64,000 nucleotides of DNA, taken from Phytoseiulus persimilis. Its lineage: Eukaryota; Arthropoda; Arachnida; Mesostigmata; Phytoseiidae. Below the pieces are notes generated by a model. The model worked only from the letters and a program-made list of their open reading frames with translations, ran no database searches and had not been told where the DNA came from. Numbering within the stretch: the first letter of the stretch is position 1; the number at the start of each line of letters is the position of its first letter. The translations under genes were made by a program, and so were the position numbers. Below are positions 10,377 to 21,742 of this stretch, one piece after another. The stretch is taken from NCBI GenBank assembly GCA_037576195.1, contig CM075103.1:21142001-21206000 (forward strand), read 5' to 3'.

Positions 10377-11956
10377 CTGCAAGTGATCCAAGTCTTTGGA
10401 ACGTTTCTCTAGGCAGGCACTTCGTCAGAATGTCAGCAACGTTCTGTGCTGTTGGGCAATAATGGATTGTGATTTCTCCGCGTTGTAGTTTCTCTCGACA
10501 GTAGAAATGTCTCACCTATATGTGCTTTGAGCGCTTGTGGAAGGATGGATTCTCAGCAAGAGCGATCGTCGACTGGTTGTCAACGAGCAACTTTGGTACG
10601 ACTGGATGTCCAAGCTCTGCGAGTGAGCGCGCTGTCCAAATCGCAGTCTTGAGCGTTTCAGAGAGGGCCACAAGCTCCGCCTCCATCGAAGAGAGCGTCA
10701 TGGACGCTTGGCGGTTGCTTGCCCAAGAAATGACTCCGCCTCCGAACCGAATCAATGATCCGGTGGTGCTCCGTCTCGTTTGCTCGTCGCCAGCGAAATC
10801 TGCATCGCTGAAGCACTCGAGCGGCTCTGGAGAGCTCCCCGTGTACCGGAGACCGAAAGTCTTGGTACCTTTGAGGTAGCGCAGCACTTTCAACGCGAGA
10901 TCCCAAAGACGTCTGGTTGGACGATCCAGGAACCTTGAAAGGTATCCCACCACGTAACCGAGGTCGAAACGCGTCGTATTCGTGAGGTACATCAAACCGC
11001 CAGCAATTGAACGATACGGCATTTCTGGTTCGATTTCGTCACTGGGATTCGACTTGTAGCTGTTGTCCATTGGAACTGCTGTTTCCTTGCATTTTGACAT
11101 CTGGAATCTATCTAGCAGTTCTTGGATGTACTTTGATTGGTGAACACGAATCACGGAGTTGTCATCTGATGATTCGACATGTAGACCGAGAAAGAACTCT
11201 AACTTCCTGGAAGTGATTTCGAACTCCTCACCGAGGTTCTCGAGAAACTCCTGCACGACCTTTTGGTCTGATCCCGCTGTCAATCCATCGTCAACGTACA
11301 AGGCAACCAAAATTCGTTTTGGGCCATTTGTGAAGTACACGCAAGGATCAGCTTGGCTCTGTGTGAGTCCAAGTCCTGTCAGAACCTGGTTGATCTTCAG
11401 GCTCCAAGCCGTTGATCCCTGACGAAAGCCGTAGACTGCCTTCAAGAGTTTGCAGACTCGATTTGTTCCATCTTCGAACCCTTTAGGTTGGTTCGCGTAG
11501 ATTTCTTCCGATAGTTCCGATTGCAGAAATGATGTCTTAACGTCGAATTGGTATAGCTTCAGTTTCAACCTGGCAGCTATTGATAGAATTGTTTTGATGG
11601 TAGAGTAGAGCTCTGTGAAGTCTATACCTGGACGTTGGCTGAATCCTTGAATGACCCATCTTGCACGGAACCTCTCGATGCTACCTAGGGCGTCTTTCTT
11701 TGCTTTGAAGATCCATCGATTCCCAACCGTGCGTCTGCCTCTTGGAAGTTCAGTGAGCTCCCAAACCTTGTGGAAATCGAGCGACGCCATCTCCTCTGCC
11801 GTTGCACTAAGCCACTGTTTGCTGTAATTGGACTCGTGAACATCTTCTATAAATGTTGGTCCGTCAACCAAATCATTTACACCGGTGCTTACTGTTTCGC
11901 TGACACACATCGCAACGTGTGCTCTGCCGGCCTGGTACCTCTGCGGAGGACGCAAC
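10321..11956 (-). pseudogene. Copia pol: reverse transcriptase and RNase H
   Basis: The frame from 11955 to 10516 gives the Ty1/copia RT (WIFKAKKDALGSIERFRAR, LYQFDVKTSFLQSELSEEIY, KAVYGFRQGSTAW, catalytic LYVDDGL), then connection and RNase H (CFSDADFAGDEQTRRSTTGS, SSMEAELVALSE). A TAG at 10516 breaks the frame; after it RNase H continues in the same frame to 10321 (VRHFYCREKLQRGEIT, QNVADILTKCLP). The TAG is one of three in-frame nonsense codons in this element's polyprotein, so it is inactive. The 5' side is interrupted by a solo LTR at 11957-12288. Confidence 0.9.
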
Positions 11957-12288
11957 TGATGTATTATTTAGCAATATTGCGGGTATCTGAAACCCGTCAG
12001 TGTGATTACGGTCAGAGGTGGAGGTGAACACGAAGTTCACCTCTAACACTTCGGAGTATTGCATCCGCATGTCGTGACACAGATCCGAAGGCAACCCAGC
12101 TTCGGATATGCTTACCACCTGTTACAGTACTTTCCCCTGGGTACATATACCAGAGCTAATAAAGCACAGCTCTGAGGAGCTAGATGTTTCTAACCGAAAC
12201 TCTGTCTGTTTATTTTGTGCCGTGATCTTCAACCCATTTTCAGATTGAGACTGTTCGCCAGCTAGCTAGTGAGCCCGAATATCCAACA
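11957..12288 (+). mobile_element. Solo LTR of a copia family, inserted in copia pol
   Basis: Begins TGATG, ends CCAACA, flanked by identical 5-bp duplications GCAAC (11952-11956 and 12289-12293). Its interior and 3' part match the LTR at 38692-38995: both contain AATAAAG, GAGGAGCTA, ACTCTGTCTGTTTATTT and the end GAATATCCAACA. It is in the plus orientation, opposite to its host element. Removing it with one TSD copy restores the reading frame across the junction. It arose by LTR-LTR recombination after the insertion. Confidence 0.85.
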
Positions 12289-12742
12289 GCAACTTGGATC
12301 GATCTCGTAGTTCGTATCTCCCGCGCCGTTCGTTGCGTTTTTCACTTGGGGCAGCCGCTCCTGCGGCGCCATGTCCTTCATTCGAGGATTCACTTTCCGG
12401 CACGGGCCCCGCGGATGCTGCTTCCTCTCTTGCTGATGTGTTCTCTCTGGTATCCGTTGACGGATTGGCTTTTTCGATCTGCTCTTCGCCGTTGCCTTCA
12501 GGCGCTTCTGCTTCGGCGGCATTCTCTGAGGCGACTCCTCCATCCAAAGGACTGGGAGTGCTCACTTTCACGTCCTTTGTCCTGACGATCTGTCTGGTCT
12601 CGGGACACCACACACGATAGCTGAGTCCATCTTCGTCGATCCCGACAATGTAGCCTGGGAATCCTCTGGTGTCCAACTTGTCCTTCTGCGGGGTGCGGTT
12701 ATAAAATTTGCACTGTGTGCCGAATGCTCTGATGAGACTGAT
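12289..12742 (-). pseudogene. Copia pol: post-integrase linker
   Basis: Continues the polyprotein frame after an in-frame TAA at 12743-12745. Seen: IRAFGTQCKFYNRTPQKDKL, RGFPGYIVGIDEDGLSYRVW (the conserved copia region after integrase), then an acidic and Ser/Ala-rich linker, and YELRDRSKL just before the solo LTR. The motif RDRSKL joins in frame to RPPQRYQAG on the other side of the LTR. Confidence 0.8.
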
Positions 12743-13561
12743 TTATGGTCTTCTCCTCATGATCATCTCGTATGGCGTCTTCCCTGTTGATTTGACAAAC
12801 TTTACGCAATTCGTCGTGTGAGCGGAGAAACTCACGGCTTCCGCCCAAAGGTACTTCGGAAGGCCACTGTCGATGAGCATAGTCCTTGCCAGGTCAAGCA
12901 ACGACCTATCCAAGCGCTCACTTATACCAATAAGTTGAGGGGTGAAAGGAGGGGAGTAACTTACATCAGCTCCGATGGCACTCATGATCTCCTTCACTCT
13001 CTGGTTCTTGAACTCAGTTCCTTCATCAGAGTGGAGATGATACACAGTGAAACCGCTTTGATTCTGGGACCATTTGACGAACTCCGCGATGTGGTCAGGC
13101 ACTTGATCCTTTGATTTCAAGAAGTACACTTTACGAAACCGAGTCATGTCGTCAGTCAGCGTGAGAAACAGATTCGCTCCTCCAAGAGATCTCTCACGCA
13201 TAGCGCAGGTGTCCGCGTGTATGTACCCTGGTCTTGGAGCTACCACTTTCCCGGGTTTCGGCCTGTTGCTCGAACGATGCATCTTGCCTTGGGTACATAC
13301 GTCACATTTCACGAAGTCATTGATTATCTCGTATCCTTCGCGGTTCAGCATTTTCCCGAGGGTCTCAACGTTGATGTGAGCAAACATCTCATGTACCGCT
13401 TTCAGACTTACTTTCTTCTTCAGTCCTGCAACGTTTCCCTCCACTGGTTCACTTGCATGGAACACGAACAGTCCGTTTTGTTGCTCAGCTCGAACTTCTT
13501 CGTTGTTTCGGAGTATGGTGATGGCTCCCTCAGTTACCAAAATGCGAAACTTCTCGTTCAC
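12743..13561 (-). pseudogene. Copia pol: protease end, pre-integrase and integrase
   Basis: Frame of 272 codons. Seen: the GAG-pre-integrase region (HEMFAHINVETLGKML, then CDVCTQGKMHRSS), and the integrase core with HADTC and the LTLTDDMTRF stretch, HSDEGTEFKN (second acidic residue) and GISERLDRSLLDLARTML (catalytic Glu; the usual NG is IG here). It is separated from the upstream part by a TAA at 13574-13576 and from the linker by the TAA at 12743; both sit where the family has a sense codon, so they are nonsense mutations, not natural ends. Confidence 0.85.
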
Positions 13562-13573
13562 TAGCTTTGAAAC

Positions 13574-14840
13574 TTAAATTAGATTTCTGCGAAGCCTGGG
13601 TACGTACAAAGCGTCCTTCAGACATAGCGTTGCAGTCTTGTTGTCGTTGTTCACTGGCACAATTGCGGTTCCTGACCCCTGTGCACTTAGGGTGTTGGAT
13701 CCGCCGAGTGCGACCACTTGGTTGTCTTCAAACGGCTTGTAGTCCGTCATCCATTTTAGGCTGGTTAGCATGTGGTGGGTCGAGCCGCTATCAACAGCAA
13801 ATATCTCTTCAGCACTTGCCTGATTGACTTCGGCTTGCTGGCACTCCACGATCAAGGCTTCGGCGATGTTGGCTTGCGGCGGTAGTGTTCTCGAATGTCC
13901 TCTGCCTCTTCCTCTACCTCGAAATCCGCCTCTGCGACGATTCCCGCCGTGTCGGGGAAGTCTGCAGGTTGATTGCATGTGTCCTCGTTGATTGCAATTG
14001 TAACATATCTTTTCGGATGATTGCACAGATGTTCTTCGGTAGTTGGATCTCCTGGCGAAGTTTATTCTCCTGAAGTGTTGACTCCTTGAGGAGTTGAATC
14101 GGGAGAGCCTCGCTGTGATCTCGTTGATCTCACTTTGGTTCCTTCGAATGGCTTCTCCTTCGATTAGATCCGTCAGTGTAACCAGATGTTTGTCCGCGTC
14201 CAGTCGGGTGCTCCAGCCCTGTCGGAACGGTTCCCATGAACTTGGCAGCGCCTCCAGAAGTTTGGAGCACTGGACATCGTCTGGCATGTTGATTCCAACT
14301 GTGTTGAGCTCCAAAATGACTTTCTTGTAAGCGAGGAGGTTGACGCCAACGGATAGTCCTGGTTGGTATTCGAACGTCATGAACTTCGACAATGCCAGGC
14401 CCTTCCTTGTGCCTGTTGCGCGCGTGAACTTGTTCTTGATTCGGCGCCATATCTCCTGTGCTGCTGTGTTATCTGCACTGTCAAGGAATAATGATGTGGC
14501 GAGATTCGGGTGTATCGAGTTGATTAGCACGTACCTCGCAGCTCTGTTTCCGATGGTGTAGTTCTTCATTTGCGTTTTGCCTTCTGGTGTGTTCGCTTGA
14601 TGCTGGCCAGGCATATGGTTCTCCATCTAGTACGGATGGCATGACTGTGCGCCATGGTAGGTAGTTCTTGAAGTCGAATGCTAGGATGATGTTGGTTGCG
14701 ACTCGTGGTCTTGGTCCACACACGATGGGATCTCCGGATGTGCTGGAGCTGGGTTCTGGATCAACTTCGAGACCATCCAGTCCGTAGTGAACGAGGCCGT
14801 GGGGGCCTTGGGTATATCTGGCGGATTGCTGTCTTGACAT
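13574..14840 (-). pseudogene. Copia Gag and protease
   Basis: The Gag start is ATG 14840 (MSRQQSARYTQGPHGLVHYG). A frameshift between about 14640 and 14560 moves to the 13574-14626 frame, which gives the Gag core (EIWRRIKNKFTRATGT, LLEALPSSWEPFRQGW), one CCHC knuckle (CYNCNQRGHMQSTC), an Arg/Gly-rich stretch (about 13890-13960) and the protease (AVDSGSTHHML, then ALYVPRLRRNLI). The TAA right after NLI is an in-frame nonsense codon. The layout is a normal Ty1/copia gag-pro. Confidence 0.85.
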
Positions 14841-15299
14841 CGTGATGCTGAACTGTGACTTCCTTGATTCACCGATGTATACTCACGCTACCGACCCGCT
14901 CAAACAGAGCGTGTCGTGCTGATAACGCTGATAAGCTTTTTGGGCCTGGCTCTAGCTTCTTTGCGGCTGGATGAGAAGATCGGTGGCGCGTGCGAGACTT
15001 GCCTAGAGACGACGGCTATTGAACGAAAACGACAATTCTGGTGGACAGAATGTTTGCCTCCCCCAACACACTGAAGATTTATTCCGGCTTTTTCCGGATT
15101 TCCGGCCACTGACAGGGGAGAGTTAAACGGCGATTAATGACGCTTGACGTCAGTCTACAGGCGTCCGATTTCTATCTCAGTGATCTACAGAATCGCCTGC
15201 GCGCGGTTGATCATGCTCAAAGTTCACCGACGCTTCGCTTGCTCGACTGGCGTCTTCCCTGATTACCAAAACTGTGCCGACGACTGCTCTGGGTAAAAC
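14841..15299 (-). repeat. Copia leader and probable 5' LTR, outer boundary not found
   Basis: Upstream of gag the minus strand has GTTATCAGCACGACACG, which matches the start of the leader of the second copia (GTTACCAGCACGATACG, just after its LTR). The sequence before it, about 14945-15115, holds an AATAAA and is therefore probably the LTR. The outer boundary and the join to the BEL element near 15300 could not be fixed by eye. Confidence 0.45.
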
Positions 15300-16333
15300 A
15301 TCAAATACTCAATACATAGTCCCACTCCGGCGCCGCTGTCAGAGATTGAATTTCTTTCACACTGTTGGCCACGAAAACTCTCGTATGTCTGGAGACTCCA
15401 GTGCAACGTCGGGGAGTTGTCGGACCAGTGACGGGTCGATTCGAAATGATAAAGAGATACTCTCTAATCCTCGAACCCATTCCGACTGCCATGACTTCCC
15501 CTACCAGCTCTGGCTTATGAGTCGAGTATGACGATTTTATTGGGACTACTCTCGCCTTCTAGGCGACGGAAAAGATCCGCGCGGAGCCGCGTTTTGAGGT
15601 TTCCGCGTCGCAGAACACGTGCAGTTCTCGGGTGACGTCGCGCTCGTTTGTGTTTATGTTTCGCTGTAGACGAAATTCCTGTGCGTGTTGGAGTGCGTCC
15701 GTAGTTTCTAAGAATTCCCTGCGTATGTCTCCCGTCAGCTCCGTGTTCCAATCGAGTTTTTGTTTCCAGCATGTTTGTAGCAGTATTTTCGGCCTGACTG
15801 TGAGCGGAGGAATGAAACCGAGAGGATCGTAGATCTGTGCTGTGCCCTTCAAGATGGTTCTCTTCGACGGGATGTTTGCTTCTAGGGTTTCTATCGCCGG
15901 CGCGACGTCTCTGTGAAGTTGATCTGTTTTTTGATTCCAATCTATTCCTAGGAATTTGAAATCCTGAACATGTGGGTCGCTGAGCGATATTTTCATTTTT
16001 CGACCTAGAACTGAGCTATTTGTCGCCCATTTGTGTAGTCTGAAACCTCCCGTCTGGAACGCTTTGAACAAGGAAATGGAACGCTTCAAACCCTCGTCGT
16101 CTGTATCTACTGTGAAGGCCGAGTCGTCCATGTAGAAGTGTTGTTCCAAATCGTTCAGGAAGGGCGCTTTGTCTGGGCGTTGTTGCGCGAGGTGTCTGAT
16201 GTGGTACGTCAACCCGGCGCTGTGAATGAATGGCGACGCTGATGTCCCGAAATCGAGCGTCGTGCTCCAAAACTCTTTGATTGGCGCCCGCGGATCGTTG
16301 CTAATTCCCGGGGTCCAGAAGAATCTCAGGGAG
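15300..16333 (-). pseudogene. BEL/Pao pol: RT C-terminal part and RNase H region
   Basis: The 217-codon frame 15559-16212 has the BEL/Pao RT active site FYMDDSAFTVDTDDEG, the thumb region FKFLGIDWNQKTDQL, and the Pao signature AQIYDPLGFIPPLTVRPKILLQ. Upstream (16212-16333) is FFWTPGIS and FGTSASPFIHSAGLTYHIR. Downstream of a frame break, the RNase H part continues to about 15300 (RVFVANSVKEIQ). The integrase is missing. Cut at 16333 by a solo LTR. Confidence 0.85.
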
Positions 16334-16650
16334 TGTTGGAATAAGGTCCACGTAGCTCAGTTAGTGACACCTCACCTAGAAGTATCTGTAAAGTATGGGA
16401 AGAGCACGGCACACAATAAAGAGACAGGGATTCGGTGTTAGAATAGAGTAGCTCCCTGAGCATTGCTTTATTGGGGTTATATATACCCCTGTAGAAAGAA
16501 GCGCCAGTCCATGAAGGCCGGAAGGTCTTTCATGAAAGGCATTGTCAGTAACTCACATAAAAGAGCTCCGGTCAGAACTGCGTCATTGTTCGGACCCTGC
16601 AGTGTTTCAGACCAATTACGGCTACAATGAAATGTGGTAATATTTCAACA
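16334..16650 (-). mobile_element. Solo LTR inside BEL RT
   Basis: Starts TGTTG, ends CAACA, and is flanked by the exact 5-bp duplication GGGAG (16329-16333, 16651-16655). On the minus strand it has a TATATATAA box followed closely by AATAAA, so the solo LTR is oriented minus. The BEL RT reading continues on both sides of it (RPDHRTS before, LRFFWTPGIS after). The family is unknown; it is not the gypsy LTR at 2415 by eye. Confidence 0.85.
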
Positions 16651-16928
16651 GGGAGGTGCGGTGGTCGGGGCGGATCCTGTATTGCAGGAATACTTTCTTT
16701 ATGTTCGATACCACTGCGATCTTATTTCTTCTGAATCTTAGCAGGACCTTGAAAATGTCCGGCAGAAGATTGGGACCATCGTGGAGGACGTCGTTGAGCC
16801 CTGCCTCATCTTTTCTGCGCGCGTCCGCGTCCTTCACGACCCTAACTTTTAGGAGCTTCCTCTCTCGGTCTTTCTTGACCACCGGCACAATGGGGAGATA
16901 GTGAACTAGTTCGCCTGGCTTTTTGGGC
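16651..16928 (-). pseudogene. BEL/Pao pol: RT N-terminal part
   Basis: The minus-strand frame gives GELVHYLPIVPVVKKDRE, KVRVVKDADARRKDEAGLND (RT box 2 region), and GPNLLPDIFKVLLRFRRNKI, AVVSNIKKVFLQYRI (the box with the first catalytic position; the usual Asp of AD/GDIxxMF is Asn here). It lies between the solo LTR and the MITE. The family match is clear, and the missing Asp fits an inactive copy. Confidence 0.8.
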
Positions 16929-17820
16929 GGTGTGCACCCGGAATCCCGAAAACCCGAAATAACGAACGCTCGAAATCCCGAAATACCGAAAATCCTTTTG
17001 GTCTCGTGTAACATCAACCGAGGCTTCTATGCCGAGTGCGGATTCCAGCTATGAAAGTGGATTCGACGGCGCGCACTAACATCCATGGATTCCAGAACGG
17101 TTCAAATCCGATTCTGTGAGCAAGTCTCTTCTTAAATCGTATCCAACATACAGCAGCCGCTCACATATACGAGAGCAGTCGGGGATCCGCTTCGCTGGTA
17201 GGTCCCGGAGGTCGAAGAGGTCCCGTTTCACCACCAACCCAAAACCTATTTGAAACCGCGCATAGCTCCCAGATCTGCAATGCTGTTCTCAATTCAGCGC
17301 TGACGTTGATCGTCAAACGAGCGCCGGCACGGGTTCCGTATACAACCAGATACGATTGAAGGGAACAGATGAGGATTTCAGATTCAGGCCTCGTGTTTGG
17401 GCTTTTCATGGTCAATCAGCCACTCTTGTACGGAACAAGGCGAGCTCTTCCGAAAATTCGACTTCAAGTTTCGCCAAGTTTCAAGTTTAACCGGGCAGAG
17501 CAGGCTTATCAAGACTGGCATTCATCGAAGAATCTCGAACTTTCGAGGACTGTCATACGATTTCCAAGATTCTTGACAACCTTGCTTGGCTCAACCCAGC
17601 ATACAACGGCTCCCGAATGATCCGGGTAGGCTTCGGCGAATGATTCCGGCAGGCCTCCGCGAATGTCAATGCTTTCGAGTAAGCCTCCACGGCCGGGCTC
17701 GGCGCTCGACATAGAAGTCTCAGCTGCTCTTCGACGGGAGGGGAACACCTTTCGGCATTTCGGGTTTTCGGGATTCAGGGCGTTTGGTATTTCGGGTTTT
17801 CGGCATTCCGGACCCAAACC
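16929..17820. mobile_element. Non-autonomous hAT-type MITE (892 bp) in BEL pol
   Basis: Exact 8-bp target duplication TTTTGGGC at 16921-16928 and 17821-17828. The ends are imperfect inverted repeats of about 40 bp: GGTGTGCACCCGGAATCCCG on the left and GGTTTGGGTCCGGAATGCCG on the reverse complement of the right, both going on with AAAACCCGAAATA. Short CCCGAAA units recur inside both ends. No transposase is encoded. The 8-bp TSD suggests the hAT superfamily. Confidence 0.8.
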
Positions 17821-17828
17821 TTTTGGGC

Positions 17829-18720
17829 AGCTAGCTCCGCGTACCCTTTGCCTATGTACCGACTCATCTCCTCGTCTATCGCCGCGAGAAGTTCTCTGTC
17901 TTTGGGAGCTTTGAGTAGGGATATTTTTAAGCTGCCCCGCGCGATGTTTTCATTGTCTCCCAACGTTCTCAGATTCTCCTCGAAAGGAGACTGAACAAGT
18001 ATCGCCCTTCTTCTAGCCTCTCTAGATTATTGTTGAAAGAATTTTGTAGTTCCGCCTCGACCGCGTCGCCCGACTCCTGACTTGGATCTTTGATCCCCAG
18101 CGGTCCTGTTGACCACAGAAGCTGCAAGTCGGCTTTGATTCCCTCGTGGAGTGTTGCCTTGTCGGCGGTCTCTGACTGCGCGTCCTCGGCTGAACTCGAA
18201 ACAGCTGGACTGGGTGTAGTTGGTGCTGTGCCGGCTTCCGGCGTGATAACCGCTGTTGCTGTTGCCATACTGACGACTATTGCGGCTCTTAGTCTGGTAC
18301 CTGGCTGGTACAAATTCGCTGTCACAAAGACCTGCGACTGCGTGCTTCCGCTCCGTGACACGTCCATCCCCGCTATTATCCAGCCGAAAATGGTTTCGTT
18401 CGCGACCATCCTGTTTCCAAAGACGCGTTCCGCTCCGCATTTGGTTTTGGGTATGATATCCAAGCCTGGAAGAACGTCTATTTCGCGCCTGCCCATGTTC
18501 TCGCCGTGATCTGGCAACGGAGTGAGGTTCCACGATTCCGCCGAAGTGCCCACGGGCTATCTCTGGAGGCTCGGTCACCTCGAACTCCACGGACATCTCG
18601 CTGTCGAATCGGGTCCGTATCACAGTCCCGGCGATCAGCTAAGGAATGCATTCCTGCAGACGGAAACTGAGCGCGCTGAATCCGAATCTCGGAGGGTTCT
18701 GTGAGACACCCACTCATTCG
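17829..18720 (-). pseudogene. BEL/Pao pol: protease (DUF1758) and linker to RT
   Basis: Frame 17969-18553 has NRMVANETIFGWIIAGMDVS, the FGW(I/V)xxG pattern at the end of the BEL aspartic protease domain, then a Ser/Thr/Ala linker and NNLERLEEGRYLF. A shift near 17965 leads to GDNENIARGSL and EEMSRYIGKGYAELAAQ, the region just before the RT. A further frame, 18500-18620, gives TVIRTRFDSEMSVEFEV. Several frame breaks; inactive. Confidence 0.7.
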
Positions 18721-19438
18721 CCGAGTGTCGCCATGATGTTCATACCGGGAGTCAAGTGACGAGGACGAAATTCATCCGTGGGCCACAAATGGACATTGGA
18801 TGCATCCGTCCCATGTTTCGGAGACTTTCTACACCGCTAAATCCTTTGGAGACCCGAATCCGACGGAATAGTGAGAAACTTAGAAGTTTGGGCCCCGTTT
18901 CAGACACTCGATTCGCCCCGCCTGCGAATTGGCTGCATCTCGGTTGCATTCGAGTGTGAAAGCCGTGACGTCGGGAGAAACGCGCGCCGAGAGCTGCCTC
19001 ATCCTTGTAGGCGAGGAATACAACCAAGCTCCCCTCAATGAGAACCGGCCGCTCGCCGCTAAGCGTCCATCAGCCTGGACTCTGAGTCTAGCCCACGCGG
19101 ACTTTTTGTCGAATGGGATTCATGGAATATCTGGAGTAAAGAGTACAGGAGTCCTTTCGAACGTGAACATTCCGTCAGCGAGCGCCAAGACAACTCGAAG
19201 ACCCGGATCGTTCCTTAGAGATTGTCCTCACTTGTTGGACGCCGGAGTCGACCGTGTTGTGAACGGAACGCTGGGAACAGCATTTGTACTTCGGAAATTG
19301 GCGGAGTCTAACAATTTTCATCGAGTTCGGTCTATCCTGAATAGAATAGGAAGAGAAACATTCGTACTCGGACTTCGAGATTGTGGAAGCGACATGCTTG
19401 ACGGAAACTGCAGGTAGGGAGTGATCTCCCTATTTCAT
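18721..19438. other. No supportable gene
   Basis: Open frames on both strands (for example 18929-19417 plus, 162 codons) have no recognisable domain. The interval lies between the BEL relic and the 2.3-kb tandem duplication. Confidence 0.4.
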
Positions 19439-21738
19439 GGCAGCTCGAATTATAACTCAGTCCGCCGGATGGAAATGATCTATATCGCGGTCACTGGAAG
19501 GCATTTCTATCAGGGGCAGAAGCTTTCTTTCTCCATGCTCAGTTCGGATTTCAGATCATACGGAAAAGGGAGCAGCTTCAGAGCGCCTCGAATTCCTCTG
19601 CTCAGGACAGATGGCTGCACCCTACCGCTGAGATTGCTCAGCTAGGTTTGAGAACATCTTCTTCATCATTGCTCGAAATGAGTTTCTCGTGGAGCTTTCC
19701 TCTTGAGTGTTGCATTTTGACTTGATAGAGAATTAGAGATTAGAGTAAAGATAAAGACAGTTGAAGACATAGAATCAGGAAATGCAGAAGAGTGGACCCC
19801 GGCGGAACAAACGGACCGTGGAGGAAAACATTGGATTCGAGTCTGTAGGGTGCACCTTCCATAGTTCGATGATTTCATTTTTGGATGATGTATAGATTTC
19901 CCGCAGCAAATATTCCCCGCTGGTCGGTGATAGGAACCCGCGAGCGATAAAGCATGCTCCCAACCCGTGAACTCTGAAATTCAAAAATTGGCCGCCTGTC
20001 TGTAAGAGGGACCCGCGAATGGTAAATGATTCTCCACAACCTTTTGGACCCTGGTAAACGAAGAAATTGGCTGCGAGTCTGTAAAAGGGACCCTTAATCG
20101 ATAAAATATGCTACCCAGCCCATGAACTCTGAAAAACAAAAACATTGAACGCTAATCTGGATATGAGACCTGCGAGACCTAGAAATTCATGGAAAACTGC
20201 TGATTCAAAGAGGTCGAGCTGCGTAGGATTGGTCGCCAGGGAATCCTTCGTACACGTGGTCGTTTTCCACGAGCCAGTGCTCCAAATCCGGAATGCGTGT
20301 TCCTCTTCGCTGTCTGCTAATACTGCAGGAGGCTCGGGCTCCTCCTCCGGTATGTCCAAATCATCAGGTGCTTGACTTACGGGATCTTCAGGGTTCCCAA
20401 TACCGGCGTCGTCACCCGTGATTTGGAAGAGTCCGTGACGCGCGAAGGAGGCTCCAACTCTGAACTTGACCCGATTAATAAATTGTAGTGGAAAGATTTC
20501 CTCGGCATCCAATAAATTCCAAGACTGCGAACTGTTGAGTTCGTTGAGTCTTGTTGCCCGACTCGGCCTCGATCTGATGTGCATGGTCCCGCCGCGATGG
20601 ATCTTCTGGTCGATGATTATGTCTGCCGCCTTCTCCAGGATCACTGAAATCAAATTTCAAACCGCGGCGTGTGTACCCAAACGGCGTCGCAGTGCAGCGT
20701 TGTTTGATTCCACGGCGTTGTTTGGGCGTGCGATTATCCTGTAAACTGAGAGATCGTCGGGCCCGACCCGAGTTAACCAAAAGGTACGCACGTAGTTCGC
20801 GAGTCTCTCGAGTTGCGGATGCGCAAGTTCCGCCGCCGCAGCTGCACAGTCTTCGAAGGCAGGCCTGATTTGGGCGGAAGGCAGGAGGGGCAGAGCACAG
20901 AAGCCCAGAACGTGTTACAATACTCCCCCCGGACCACGAGGCTCCGCAGCCAAACCGATTATAGGAGACCTGGCCATTCGAATTACGGTTTGCGCGTAAT
21001 GGAACAGACAGCCTCGTTCTAGAGCATGAGGGAATTCCGATTGGGCTGCGGCCCTGATCGAACTATCCCAATCACTCATGAACTGCTGGACAGCCAAACC
21101 TGGACTGGCTGCTTTCAAACACCCGAACACCCACCTGTAGGCAGGGGCCGACGCGGAATTCATGAGAGCACAAGCCACCATCCCGACGTGACCCTGCCAG
21201 TTCCCATGGATGGTGAATAACTGCGAACACAAATTCCTGGGAACAACTTTGTAGGTGGCGTCCGCGTGCATCATCACAGCTTCGTTAAGCAGCTGGAGCG
21301 AGCTAGCGGTCGTTAGAACGAGCGCATTATGCTCAGCACTATACAAGCTCAGAAGGCGCTCACCGTGGACAGTGCGTGTTGAAAGTACTTCGCCGGGCCC
21401 GTAGGCGCTTAGCCGAAGTACTCTGCCTGCCCCGAAGGTGCCTGGTCGGTCCGTACTACAGAACCGTCGGAATTCATAGCTGGCGCGCTCTCTCTCCCTC
21501 CCAAAAGAATGCGTCCATCAGCCTTGCTCCGGAACTGTGATCGTCACCCGTCGAATCTGCTTCGGAGCCCGATGCGGTACACATTTTCAGCGCAGAAACG
21601 CGCCTTTCTCCGGGCTTGTTTACTACGTTGGTGTAACTGTGAGTGGAACGAAAAAATCGGAACGAGAAAATCGCAGCGGGAGGCCTTTAATTTTTTCCGA
21701 AGCGAGGGAAATTTGAATCATTTCTGAATTTCATTTGT
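19439..21738. repeat. 2.3-kb tandem duplication, copy 1
   Basis: From ggcagctcgaattataactc to gaatttcatttgt this segment is repeated at 21743-24043, offset 2304-2305 bp, with only a few substitutions and one 1-bp indel seen (t-run near 21690/23995). It contains the MULE-type transposase relic on the minus strand. Confidence 0.9.
20111..21346 (-). pseudogene. MULE-like transposase relic, copy 1
   Basis: The frame ending at 20915 has MMHADATYKVVPRNLCSQLF (first Asp of the MULE transposase domain), FMSDWDSSIRAA and a following GCLFHYAQTVIRMAR (the Cys/His end of the domain). Further on, in other frames, ARPNNAVESNNAALRRRLG (third acidic residue) and a C-terminal tail 20111-20653 with an acidic stretch PEEEPEPPAVLADSEEEH. 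The N-terminal part is missing and the frame is broken at least twice. The match is to the MULE/transposase family of invertebrate genomes; no terminal inverted repeats were found. Confidence 0.7.
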
Positions 21739-21742
21739 TGTT

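Noticed and set aside
9973..10386. Plus-strand frame of 137 codons
   Set aside because: Antisense of the copia third ORF, which has a signal peptide, cysteine motif and membrane segment in its own frame.
12294..12620. Plus-strand frame of 108 codons
   Set aside because: Shadow of the copia post-integrase linker on the other strand.
18929..19417. 162-codon plus-strand gene
   Set aside because: No domain, no splice context, and the sequence next to it is transposon debris; frames of this length occur by chance here.
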